49,350 nt of DNA, taken from positions 1-49,350 of the forward strand of contig MKWN01000031.1 of the NCBI GenBank assembly GCA_001899775.1, read 5' to 3'. Position 1 is the first letter of the stretch, and every line of letters begins with the position of its first letter. The stretch is from Thiobacillus sp. 65-29 (GTDB taxonomy: Bacteria > Pseudomonadota > Gammaproteobacteria > Burkholderiales > Thiobacillaceae). The notes under the pieces are model-generated. The model made no database searches, was not told the DNA's origin, and saw nothing but the letters and a program-made list of their open reading frames with translations. This document shows positions 33,221-40,567 of the stretch, one piece after another. Made by a program: the position numbers and the translations under genes.

Positions 33221-33642
33221 CGTCGCGTTATCTGCTGGATACGAATGTCGTCTCCGAGTTGCGCAAGCCGCGCCCGCATGGCGGGGTGGTCGCCTGGCTG
33301 GAATCATTGGATGACGCGCAGTTGTACGTGTCGGTGGTGACCTTGGGCGAAATCCAGGCGGGCATCGAACTGACGCGCGAGCAGGATGCGCGGAAGGCAC
33401 TCGAACTGGAGGCCTGGCTCGACCTGCTGACCGGCGCCTACAACGTCTTGGCGATGGATGCCCCTGCCTTTCGCACCTGGGCCCGTTTGATGCACCGCAA
33501 GTCCGACACGCTATATGAGGACGCCATGATTGCGGCCACCGCGGTCGTGCATGGACTAACCGTGGCCACCCGCAATGTGGCAGATTTCGCTGCACTTGGG
33601 GTGGCCGTGTACAACCCGTTTGCACCCGCGTGCGACCGGTGA
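33217..33642 (+). CDS. PIN-domain toxin (VapC/FitB family)
   Basis: A 141-residue putative RNase toxin. The PIN-domain acidic residues are in place: RYLLDTNVVSELRKP (Asp8, Glu14), VVTLGEIQAGIEL, and DTLYEDAMIAATAVVHGLTV followed by TRNVADFA. The FitB-like spacing and the Phd-type partner suggest the FitAB subgroup. GTG start in a GTGA overlap with the antitoxin, giving coupled synthesis. It has no relation to the flanking metabolic genes and is probably an acquired module. Confidence 0.9.
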   Translation: MTSRYLLDTNVVSELRKPRPHGGVVAWLESLDDAQLYVSVVTLGEIQAGIELTREQDARKALELEAWLDLLTGAYNVLAMDAPAFRTWARLMHRKSDTLYEDAMIAATAVVHGLTVATRNVADFAALGVAVYNPFAPACDR

Positions 33643-33713
33643 CTGCGGTTTTTCTTGGTGTGTTTCCTGAGGTTGGGCAAGGCGCGGTGTCCGGGCGTTT
33701 TTCCATTTCCAGA

Positions 33714-33740
33714 CCAAGGAAGGAAAGAGGAAAGGCCTGA
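33714..33740 (+). repeat. 27-bp direct repeat, copy 2
   Basis: Identical over 27 bp to 32461-32487 and in the same orientation, 1.25 kb apart. It lies between the toxin gene and the pgl remnant, opposite to copy 1, which lies between pgl and the antitoxin gene. Confidence 0.85.
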
Positions 33741-33816
33741 CCCTCTGCCGTGTTCATTCCATCCGGGCTACGTCGCTCGATCAGAACGATTTCACCTCGC
33801 GCGGCTTGCAACGTGC

Positions 33817-33846
33817 TGGGCAAAAATGGGGTGGGCAAAAATGGCA
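33817..33846 (+). repeat. 15-bp tandem duplication
   Basis: TGGGCAAAAATGG occurs at 33817-33829 and again at 33832-33844, a 15-bp period that looks like a slippage duplication just before the pgl remnant. Confidence 0.7.
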
Positions 33847-33995
33847 GCGCCAAGGTCTGGTTCGTCATCACCGGCGCCAGCAAGCGCGAGGCGCTGGCAC
33901 AGTGGCAGGCGGGTGCGCGGCTTCCGGCAACAGCGGTAAAGGGGCGGCAGGAGACGGCGGTGTGGCTCGATACGGCAGCGTGGCAAGCGCGGTGA
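33846..33995 (+). pseudogene. 3' fragment of a second pgl (6-phosphogluconolactonase)
   Basis: This segment encodes a match to the last ~47 residues of Pgl: KVWFVITGASKREALAQWQ against KLWFVVTGAGKRTALAQWQ, then GRQETAVWL against GRQETIVWL. I count 32 of 47 identical residues, and both end in a stop at almost the same place. The catalytic N-terminal three quarters are missing, so it cannot be a functional enzyme. The divergence argues against a recent tandem duplication; it looks like the tail of a foreign or older pgl allele left by recombination. Confidence 0.8.
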
Positions 33996-34045
33996 GCATG
34001 AGGGAAATCGGCGTGTGGTGACATGTCCTGCTATTTGTACATCGT

Positions 34046-34324
34046 TCAACGCCTGAGCAATCTGTGCCCCAACTGCCACGCGCTCCAGGCGAGGCCGAGC
34101 CCTCGGCCCAGACGTTTCGGGCGCAACGCCACAATCATGAACGTGGCACCCACCAGCAAGGCAGGGTGGTGTCTGAGGTAACGCAGCGCGGCCACGCCCT
34201 GGTCTGCCAAAGCGAGTGGCGCGCGCCAGGGCTCCAGATTTTGTGCCAGCGCGATGCGCTGGGCGGCCGCCTGCGCCACCACGCGTTCGCGGCGTTCAGC
34301 CAGGCGGGTTGATTTTTTGTTCAC
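34046..34324 (-). CDS. YqjK-like small protein
   Basis: A 92-residue basic protein with an Arg/Ala-rich N-terminal helix (LAERRERVVAQAAAQRIALA) and a hydrophobic stretch (HHPALLVGATFMIVAL) before a basic tail. It fits the YqjK family encoded after yqjD and yqjE. Its GTG start overlaps the yqjE stop (GTGA). Function unknown. Confidence 0.75.
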   Translation of the reverse strand: MNKKSTRLAERRERVVAQAAAQRIALAQNLEPWRAPLALADQGVAALRYLRHHPALLVGATFMIVALRPKRLGRGLGLAWSAWQLGHRLLRR

Positions 34325-34713
34325 GAAGGATGGCCCAGCTGCTGCCGGTCTTTGGATAATTCAGCCAGGCTGGCGGCAAACAGTTTCGGTTTGGTTTTCA
34401 ACTTGTACCGTGCAACGCCAAATGCCGCCGCGCCGCCTGCCAGGAAAATTCCGGTCAGTCCGCCCAATGCCAGAAACCGGTGGCTATCCCAGAACGCGGC
34501 GGCCACCAGGATCGTCAGCAGTAGCACGCCCATGCCCAGACAGAACAGCGCAACCAGCATCAACACCAGTACGGACAACAGCCGATCCCGCTCTTCCTCA
34601 AGATCCAGCGCCAGCAGATCGATCCGGGTATGGACAATGGCGATCAGGCTGGCGGCCAGTCCTTTCAGCGAGTCGAATAGTCCTTTGCTTCCCGCCGGCG
34701 TTTCTTCGCTCAT
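34321..34713 (-). CDS. YqjE/holin-like inner-membrane protein
   Basis: A 130-residue protein with two closely spaced hydrophobic helices (LLSVLVLMLVALFCLGMGVL and FLALGGLTGIFLAGGAAAFG) after an amphipathic N-terminal region (SLKGLAASLIAIVHTRIDLL). It matches the YqjE / 'phage holin superfamily III' family, which despite the name is chromosomal and usually follows yqjD. It lies between yqjD (10 bp) and yqjK (overlap). Confidence 0.85.
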   Translation of the reverse strand: MSEETPAGSKGLFDSLKGLAASLIAIVHTRIDLLALDLEEERDRLLSVLVLMLVALFCLGMGVLLLTILVAAAFWDSHRFLALGGLTGIFLAGGAAAFGVARYKLKTKPKLFAASLAELSKDRQQLGHPS

Positions 34714-34723
34714 GACCGGGCGG

Positions 34724-35059
34724 CTAGCGGCGGCCCATGAGGAAACCGATCAACAGCCCGAGGCCGGCTGAGATGCCGATCGATTTCCAGGGATTCTCGT
34801 GGACATAGACGTCGGTCGCCTTGGCAGCCGCTTTGGCCCGCGCGAGCAGCGCCGCTTCGGTATCGGCCATCCTGTCCTTCGCCGCGGCAAGCGACGCTTC
34901 CGCTTTGGTGCGCACCGCCGCCAGCGCCTCACCCCCCTGGTTGGCCGTGGCTTTGATCAGCGCCTCCGCATCGGTCATCACCGACTTGAAGTCGGCTATC
35001 AACTGCTCCTTGGCCACGTCTGAAGAATCGGTTTCACCACCGGCAGGTCGAGTGCTCAT
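34724..35059 (-). CDS. YqjD/ElaB (DUF883) family protein
   Basis: A 111-residue protein with a long Ala/Lys/Glu-rich helical region (residues ~15-85), then the family C-terminus YVHENPWKSIGISAGLGLLI with a membrane helix ending GRR. In E. coli YqjD is an inner-membrane protein that binds ribosomes in stationary phase and depends on RpoS. GGAG lies close upstream of the ATG. It heads the yqjD-yqjE-yqjK operon. Confidence 0.9.
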   Translation of the reverse strand: MSTRPAGGETDSSDVAKEQLIADFKSVMTDAEALIKATANQGGEALAAVRTKAEASLAAAKDRMADTEAALLARAKAAAKATDVYVHENPWKSIGISAGLGLLIGFLMGRR

Positions 35060-35411
35060 TATCGTTTCTCCATAAGATCACGGATGCGATTGACGGGTAC
35101 TGCCCTTGTATGCAAGACACCCCTTACCTTTTTCTGTATAGATCAATCCAGCCGTCTTGTCTGGAACCGCGAGCGGCCGTGGCCGCGAGACCCGGCGGAC
35201 AGGTCTGGGTGTCGGGTATGCAGCGCGATTCGCTACGGAGGAACCGCAATGGCTGGAAAGACAAGGCTACCCGCGATGCAGCAAGGCCGCTGAGCAAGGC
35301 GGCTCCAACATGCAAAAGCCATGGCAGCAGGTCTTTAGCCTTTGCCGTGCATGTGGTTTTCGCGTGCAAAAGGCGGCGGCACGAGTGCGGACATGAGCGA
35401 AGCCGTCGGCT
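35060..35411. other. 352-bp gap between yqjD and ylqF
   Basis: It holds the probable yqjD promoter near 35135. Short plus-strand frames exist, for example a 14-codon frame at 35249 behind GGAGG and a 28-codon frame at 35310, but neither has recognisable content. Small hairpins such as GCGGCC-GT-GGCCGC near 35171-35184 are present. Nothing else is convincing. Confidence 0.55.
35135..35141 (-). promoter_or_regulatory. Putative RpoS-type -10 element for yqjD
   Basis: On the minus strand CTATACA lies about 75 nt before the yqjD ATG and matches the sigma-S -10 consensus CTATACT at six of seven positions. A weak CAGACA sits 17 bp further upstream. RpoS control would fit the stationary-phase expression known for E. 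coli yqjD. Confidence 0.45.
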
Positions 35412-36314
35412 TCAGGACTGCTGCCCGATTGGCGTGTCGATCTTCGTACTCGCACCCGCCAGCATCGCCTGCCGCGTCTGCGGCGTTTCCAGGCTGATGC
35501 GACCGAGCGCGCCGCTGCGATAATCGGTCAGGAAGACCATCGCGGCCTTTTCCAGGTCGAGTTCGCCGCCGCGGCCCTTGAGGATGCAGCCGCGCCGTTT
35601 CGCGACGGCTTCGAGTACGCCGGTCGGGTCGAGGCTGGCGGGATCGAAGCCGTAGCGCGCCTGCAACAGCGTTGGGTAGCGCTCGAGCAGGATTCCGGCG
35701 AGGAAGATCGCGACCTCCTCGTCGATCACGGCGTTGCGGCCGATGGCGTGGCTGGCGGCGAGCATGAAACCGTCGGCGTCATACTCGATCTTCGGCCAGG
35801 TCATGCCGGGGGTGTCGACGAGGATCAGGCGCGGCGACAGGTTGATGCGCTGCTGTGACTTGGTGACAGCGGGTTCGTCGCCGACGGCGGCGACCTTGCG
35901 TTTGGCCCAGGTGTTGAGGAGGGTGGATTTGCCGACGTTGGGGATGCCCATGATCATGAGGCGCAGCGGCTTGAAGGTGTCGTTGCGGTGCGGCGCGAGC
36001 TTTTGCGCCAGACCGGCGAGTTTCGCCACGTCGCCGGCCTTTTTCGCCGAGATCGCCACCGCCAGCACGCCGGGCTGGCGGTTGTAGTGCTCGATCCAGG
36101 CGCGCGTGACCTCGGGGTCGGCGAGGTCGATCTTGTTCAGCACCTTGAGGCAGGGGCGCTGCCGGTGCGCGCGCAACTCGTGGATCATGGGGTTGCTGCC
36201 GGCTTCGGGCAGGCGCGCGTCGAGCACTTCGACCACGACGTCGATGTCGGCCATGGTCTCCGCGGCTTTCTTGCGCGCGGAGGTCATGTGGCCGGGGAAC
36301 CACTGGATCGCCAT
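35412..36314 (-). CDS. ylqF: Ribosome biogenesis GTPase YlqF/RbgA
   Basis: A circularly permuted GTPase that assists late assembly of the large ribosomal subunit. The 300-residue protein begins IQWFPGHMTSARK, has G4 (NKID, 60-63) before G1 (GIPNVGKS, 123-130), a G3-like DTPGMTWPK and a C-terminal helical domain. The permuted motif order is diagnostic. It lies 25 bp after fumC on the same strand. Confidence 0.93.
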   Translation of the reverse strand: MAIQWFPGHMTSARKKAAETMADIDVVVEVLDARLPEAGSNPMIHELRAHRQRPCLKVLNKIDLADPEVTRAWIEHYNRQPGVLAVAISAKKAGDVAKLAGLAQKLAPHRNDTFKPLRLMIMGIPNVGKSTLLNTWAKRKVAAVGDEPAVTKSQQRINLSPRLILVDTPGMTWPKIEYDADGFMLAASHAIGRNAVIDEEVAIFLAGILLERYPTLLQARYGFDPASLDPTGVLEAVAKRRGCILKGRGGELDLEKAAMVFLTDYRSGALGRISLETPQTRQAMLAGASTKIDTPIGQQS

Positions 36315-36339
36315 GGGGCCTCGCGAGCGGATCGCGGCG

Positions 36340-37740
36340 TCAGCCGCCCCCGCCGCCGCTGCCGACGCCGTGCGCGGCCTGCAACACCAGCGCGTCGAAA
36401 TCAGCGGCGCTCATCAGGCCGCGCTCGGCGACGATGTCGCGCACCGGGCGGCCGGATTTTTCCGATTCCTTGGCGACCTCGGCGGCCTGGTTGTAGCCGA
36501 TCTGCGTGTTGAGCAGGGTAGCGAGGGCGACGCTCTGGTGGATGAAGAATGCGCAGCGCTCGCGGTTGACGACGATCCCCTTGAGGTTTTTCTCGGTCGC
36601 CGCGTTCATCGCGTTGGTGAGCCAGTCCATGGCATCAAAGAGCGCGGAGCCCAGCGCCGGCATCATGACGTTCAGCTCCATTTGTCCCGCCTGCACCATG
36701 TAAGACACGGCGGCGTCCTGCCCGAGAACCTGGAAACACACCTGGTTCAGCATCTCGAACATCACCGGGTTGACCTTGCCGGGCATGATGGAAGATCCCG
36801 GCTGCACCGGTGGCAGCTGGATTTCTCCCAGGCCGGTGCGCGGACCGGAGGCGAGCAGGCGCAGGTCGTTGGCAATGCGCGTGAGTTCGAGCGCGAGGTT
36901 GCGGATTTCGCCGGAGAGGCGGGCGAGGTCGTTCATCGACTGCATCTGCGCGACCAGTTGGCCGGGCTTGATCGGCTCGCCGGTGAGTTTCGCTAGTTCG
37001 GTGGCGACGCGCGTCGGGTAGTCGGGCGAGGTATTGAGGCCAGTGCCGGCGGCGGAACCGCCGAGGCCGGTTTCGCACAGCGCGGGGCGCACCGCTTCGA
37101 GCGCGGCGGCGCAGCGGGTGAGGGTCCACGCGTAGCCGGCGAATTCCTGGCCCAGCGTGGTCGGCACCGCGTCCTGCAGATGGGTGCGGCCGGATTTCAC
37201 CGTGTCCTTCTCGCGCTTGGCAAGGCGCGAGAATTCCGCCGCCATCGCATGCACCGCGGCGACCAGGCGCGGCAGCTTGGCGAGCACCGCCAGACGGATG
37301 GCGGTGGGGATGGTGTCGTTGGTGGATTGCCCCATGTTGACGTCGTCGTTGGGGTTGACCGGCTGGTAGCTGCCCTTTTCGCCGCCCAGCGCGACGTTGG
37401 CGAGGTTGGCGATGACCTCGTTGGTGTTCATGTTGTGGCTGGTGCCGGCGCCGGCCTGGAAGCGGTCGACGACGAATTCCTCGCTATACTCCCCGGCGAG
37501 AACCTTCTCGCAGGCGGCGACGATGGCATCGCGCTTCGCTTCGGACAGCCAGCCGGGCTGGCAGTTGGCACGGGCGGCAGCGAGCTTGATGCGCACGTGC
37601 GCTAGTACGAAATCCTTATCCGGCCGGCGTCCCGAAATGGGAAAATTGGCCACGGCACGCGCCGTTTGCGCGCCGTACCACGCGGAGACGGGAACCCGGA
37701 CCTCGCCGAGCGAGTCTTTCTCGATACGGAATTCATTCAT
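36340..37740 (-). CDS. fumC: Fumarate hydratase class II
   Basis: Interconverts fumarate and malate in the TCA cycle; this is the oxygen-stable, iron-free type. The 466-residue protein has GAGTSHNMNTNEVIANLA, NDDVNMGQSTND, the SGRTHLQDAVP helix and the superfamily signature GSSIMPGKVNPVM, all near the tetrameric active site. The C-terminus ends in an unusual GSGGGGG. The ATG (37738-37740) overlaps candidate start codons of the divergent tlpA-like gene. Confidence 0.95.
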   Translation of the reverse strand: MNEFRIEKDSLGEVRVPVSAWYGAQTARAVANFPISGRRPDKDFVLAHVRIKLAAARANCQPGWLSEAKRDAIVAACEKVLAGEYSEEFVVDRFQAGAGTSHNMNTNEVIANLANVALGGEKGSYQPVNPNDDVNMGQSTNDTIPTAIRLAVLAKLPRLVAAVHAMAAEFSRLAKREKDTVKSGRTHLQDAVPTTLGQEFAGYAWTLTRCAAALEAVRPALCETGLGGSAAGTGLNTSPDYPTRVATELAKLTGEPIKPGQLVAQMQSMNDLARLSGEIRNLALELTRIANDLRLLASGPRTGLGEIQLPPVQPGSSIMPGKVNPVMFEMLNQVCFQVLGQDAAVSYMVQAGQMELNVMMPALGSALFDAMDWLTNAMNAATEKNLKGIVVNRERCAFFIHQSVALATLLNTQIGYNQAAEVAKESEKSGRPVRDIVAERGLMSAADFDALVLQAAHGVGSGGGGG

Positions 37741-37753
37741 GATGGGGGAACCG

Positions 37754-38251
37754 ATGCGGATGTTGCAAAGAGGGCGATTCTATCCGATGTGGCTCGCGGG
37801 GCTGCTGCTCGCGCTGGCGGCGGGCTGGGCACAGGCGGATGGTTTCAAGCTCACCGACACCACCGGCAAGACCCACACGCTCGCCGGCTACAAGGGCAAA
37901 TGGGTGCTGGTGAACTACTGGGCGACCTGGTGCCCGCCCTGCCTCGACGAGATTCCCGATCTCATCGCGCTGCACGAGAAAAAAGCGAACAACCTCGTCG
38001 TCATCGGCATCGCGCTCGACTACCGCAATCCCAAGCAGGTGACGGATTTCGCCGAAGGACTCATGGTGAATTACCCGATCGTGCTCGGCAACCGCCAGTT
38101 GGTGAGCCAGATCGGCCCGGTGCAGGGCCTGCCGACGACGTATCTGTACAATCCCGAAGGCAAGCTGGTGGCGCAGCAGGTGGGCGCAATCACCCGCGCC
38201 GCGGTCGAAGGTTACATCGCCAGCAAGACGGCCGCGGTGAGCAAGAAATGA
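37754..38251 (+). CDS. TlpA/ResA-like exported thioredoxin-fold protein
   Basis: A 165-residue periplasmic or membrane-tethered thiol-disulfide protein with an N-terminal signal/anchor (11-28) and the redox motif WATWCPPC (Cys60, Cys63). The cis-Pro region is GLPTTYLYNPEGK. ATG 37754 lies behind GGGGGA; Met codons at 37739, 37742 and 37760 are alternatives. It is the first gene of a plus-strand run with a second thioredoxin-fold protein, a TolC-like protein and a short adaptor. Likely roles are cytochrome c maturation or repair of exported disulfides. Confidence 0.87.
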   Translation: MRMLQRGRFYPMWLAGLLLALAAGWAQADGFKLTDTTGKTHTLAGYKGKWVLVNYWATWCPPCLDEIPDLIALHEKKANNLVVIGIALDYRNPKQVTDFAEGLMVNYPIVLGNRQLVSQIGPVQGLPTTYLYNPEGKLVAQQVGAITRAAVEGYIASKTAAVSKK

Positions 38252-38271
38252 GACACGCACGAGGACACACC

Positions 38272-38778
38272 ATGCGACATCTGCTGCTTGCGTTCCTGCT
38301 TCTGTTCGCCGCGCCGACCTGGGCGGAAACGCGCGACCCCGCCAGCCATTTCTTCCAGTCCAAGTTCGGCGACCTGCAGGCCGATCTGCAGGAGGCAAGG
38401 AAGCAGGGCAAAAAGGGTATTTTCCTGTTTTTCGAAATGGACGAATGCCCGTTCTGTGCGCGCATGAGGGCAACCGTCCTCAACCAGGCCGACGTGCAGG
38501 ATGCGTATCGCGAGAGCTTCTTCGTCTATCCGATGGACGTCAACGGCGATACGGAAATGGTCGACTTCGACGGCAAGCACACCACCGAAAAGGCCTTCGC
38601 CTTCGCCCATCGCGTGCGTGCCACGCCCACGCTGCTGTTCTTCGATCTCGACGGCAAGCTGGTCGCCCGCCACACGGGGCCGACCAAGGACAAGGCCGAA
38701 TTTCTCCTGCTGCGGCGCTACGTCCTGGACGGCGCCTACGCCAGCCAGCCGTTCGCGAAGTACAAGCAGGGTAAATGA
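38272..38778 (+). CDS. Exported SoxW-like thioredoxin-fold protein
   Basis: A 168-residue periplasmic protein with a signal peptide (cleavage near TWA, residue 18) and the redox motif EMDECPFCARM (Cys59, Cys62). The fold continues with FFVYPMDVNGD and a cis-Pro segment VRATPTLLFFDLDGK. CPFC and the overall layout resemble SoxW/DsbC-like reductases. It follows the TlpA-like gene by 20 bp and overlaps the TolC-like start (ATGA). Confidence 0.85.
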   Translation: MRHLLLAFLLLFAAPTWAETRDPASHFFQSKFGDLQADLQEARKQGKKGIFLFFEMDECPFCARMRATVLNQADVQDAYRESFFVYPMDVNGDTEMVDFDGKHTTEKAFAFAHRVRATPTLLFFDLDGKLVARHTGPTKDKAEFLLLRRYVLDGAYASQPFAKYKQGK

Positions 38779-40046
38779 AGCGCATCGCGCTGGGGATCCT
38801 GCTCGCGTGGGCGCTGTCGGTGCCTGCACTCGCCGAGCGTCTGACATTGGAGGAAGCGCTCGCCACCGTGGCAGCGCCGCATCCGGATCGCCGCATGGTG
38901 GAGAGCGATCTGGCGGTCGCGCGCGCCGACCTCGAACAGGCGTCGAGCCGCCAGGATTTCAGCCTGTTCCTCGACGGCGCCCTGCGCCGCGGGCGTCAGC
39001 CCGACGGCGACTGGCAACCCGACAACGTCGGCCGCATCGTCGCGCGCAAGCCGCTGCTCGACTTCGGCCGCAGCGGGCGCGCCGTCGAAGCCGCGGAACA
39101 GGAGGTCGCGGCGCGCCAGACCGCGCTCCTGGATATCGACAGCCTGCGCCGTATCGACATCATGGCGCGCTACTTCGATGTCCTGCTGGCGGACCTCCAG
39201 TCCGCGGTGGACGATGAATTCATGGCGGTGGCCTATGTTTCGTTCGATGACATGCGCGATCGTCACGAAGTGGGGGAACTGAGCCTGCCGCGACTGCTTG
39301 CCGAGGAGGCCCGTTACCAGGACATCCGCGAGCGCCGTAATGCCAGTCAGCAGCGCATGCGCACGACACGCCAGCGGCTTGCAAACGCCATGCATCGCCC
39401 CGGCACGCTGCCGGTCGAACTCGCCGAGCCCGCGCTGCCGGACAACGTGCGTCCGCTGTCCGAGTACGAAGTCTTGCTGCCCTGGGTGCTCGAGCGCAAC
39501 CCGCAGGTGAAGATACTGGAAGCGCAACTGAGGGCGGCGGACGCGCGGCTGGCGGCGATTCGTGCGGAGCGCAATCCGTCCCTCGATGCCGAGGTGGTCG
39601 GTGCCGGCTACAGCCGGGAATCGAGTACACGCGACGAGGTGAGCGCGGGCCTGGTGTTCAGCGTGCCGCTCTATCAAGGGCGGCGCGTCGATGCACGGGT
39701 CGAACGCGAACATGCGCTGAAAATGCGCACCGCCGCCACGCTCGAAAAATTCAAGCTCGACCTCTCGGAGACGCTGCTCGCCACGTTGCAGGAAATCGAA
39801 TGGCTGCGTGGGAGCGGCCGGCCCGCGGCCGACAAGCAGGTGGAATTCCGCGACTGGGCCTTGGAGCGCGCGCGTGCCGAGTACGAACTGGAAATGAAAA
39901 CCAACCTTGGCACGAGCATGGCCGAAACGCAGGCTGCGAAACTGCGCCGCAAGCAGGTGGAATATCGCCTGGCGCTGGCGCTGGCGCGGCTCGAAGCACT
40001 GTCCGGCGGCAGCCTGCCGCCCGTTGAGGGAGCGAAAAAACCATGA
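38775..40046 (+). CDS. TolC-family outer-membrane efflux protein
   Basis: A 423-residue exported protein (signal cleavage near ALA, residue 20) with two TolC-family halves rich in long coiled helices (AEQEVAARQTALLDIDSLRR and LRRKQVEYRLALALARLEAL) and short barrel strands (VSAGLVFSVPLYQGRRVDAR). It would form the outer-membrane channel of a tripartite or type I export system. It overlaps both neighbours by 4 bp (ATGA), tying it to the SoxW-like protein and the short adaptor. No inner-membrane pump gene follows. Confidence 0.87.
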   Translation: MKRIALGILLAWALSVPALAERLTLEEALATVAAPHPDRRMVESDLAVARADLEQASSRQDFSLFLDGALRRGRQPDGDWQPDNVGRIVARKPLLDFGRSGRAVEAAEQEVAARQTALLDIDSLRRIDIMARYFDVLLADLQSAVDDEFMAVAYVSFDDMRDRHEVGELSLPRLLAEEARYQDIRERRNASQQRMRTTRQRLANAMHRPGTLPVELAEPALPDNVRPLSEYEVLLPWVLERNPQVKILEAQLRAADARLAAIRAERNPSLDAEVVGAGYSRESSTRDEVSAGLVFSVPLYQGRRVDARVEREHALKMRTAATLEKFKLDLSETLLATLQEIEWLRGSGRPAADKQVEFRDWALERARAEYELEMKTNLGTSMAETQAAKLRRKQVEYRLALALARLEALSGGSLPPVEGAKKP

Positions 40047-40555
40047 TGAAGCGTTTCGTGCTGGTGGCTGCGGGACTGCTGGCGGCAGGGTACGCCGGTG
40101 CCGCCGATCGCGTCGAACTCACCACCCGCGTGTCGGGCGTGGTTGCCGAGGTGCGGGTCAAGCCGGGTGAGCGCGTCGGCAAGGGGCGCGTGCTGTTGCG
40201 CCTGGACACCACGGTCCTGCAGGCGCGGCTGGACGAGGCGGCGGCCGAGTCGATGCGCGCGGAGGCGGACGCCGCCGATGCCGCGCGCGAGCTGGGGCGC
40301 GCCCGCGAACTCTACGAGCGCACCGTGTCGTCGACGACCGAACTCGATGCCGCCGTGCTGCGCGATGCGCGCGCCAAGGCGACGCTCGCCGCGGCGCAGG
40401 CGCGCCATGCGGTCGCGAAAAAGGATCTGGCGGATGCCGAGTTGAGGGCACCGTTCGCCGGCGTGGTGCAGGCCGTGCCGGGCCAGCCCGGCACGGTGGT
40501 CAGTGCGGACTGTCAGCCGAAGACGCTGGTGATCCTCGGCGCAGGCCGGCCCTGA
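40043..40555 (+). CDS. Very short HlyD/RND-type periplasmic adaptor
   Basis: Only 170 residues, against 330-400 for typical adaptors. It has a signal peptide (cleavage near AGA, residue 20), a first lipoyl half (VSGVVAEVRVKPGERVGKGR), a helical hairpin (~55-125, Ala/Glu/Arg-rich) and the second lipoyl half (DLADAELRAPFAGVVQAVPG), then stops. The beta-barrel and membrane-proximal domains are absent. There is no trace of a frameshift in the ~10 bp before the next gene, so it appears complete. It is co-translated with the TolC-like gene (ATGATG overlap). Confidence 0.78.
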   Translation: MMKRFVLVAAGLLAAGYAGAADRVELTTRVSGVVAEVRVKPGERVGKGRVLLRLDTTVLQARLDEAAAESMRAEADAADAARELGRARELYERTVSSTTELDAAVLRDARAKATLAAAQARHAVAKKDLADAELRAPFAGVVQAVPGQPGTVVSADCQPKTLVILGAGRP

Positions 40556-40567
40556 TCCCCGGCGACT

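Larger units (their letters stand above)
33643..34045. other. 403-bp stretch with repeat and pgl remnant only
   Basis: Between the toxin gene and yqjK I find no intact gene. It contains copy 2 of the 27-bp repeat, a 15-bp tandem duplication and a 3' fragment of pgl. The remaining ~200 bp show no recognisable coding or structural feature. Confidence 0.65.

Noticed and set aside
33750-33995. Possible complete small gene containing the pgl tail
   Set aside because: Only the last ~47 residues resemble Pgl, the catalytic part is missing and no ribosome-binding site supports the start; treated as a pseudogene fragment.
34321-34713. Phage holin suggesting a prophage remnant
   Set aside because: The protein is the chromosomal YqjE type in a yqjD-E-K operon; no other phage gene is present.
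35249-35396. Two short plus-strand frames (14 and 28 codons), one behind GGAGG
   Set aside because: Too short, with no recognisable content; noted only in the gap description.
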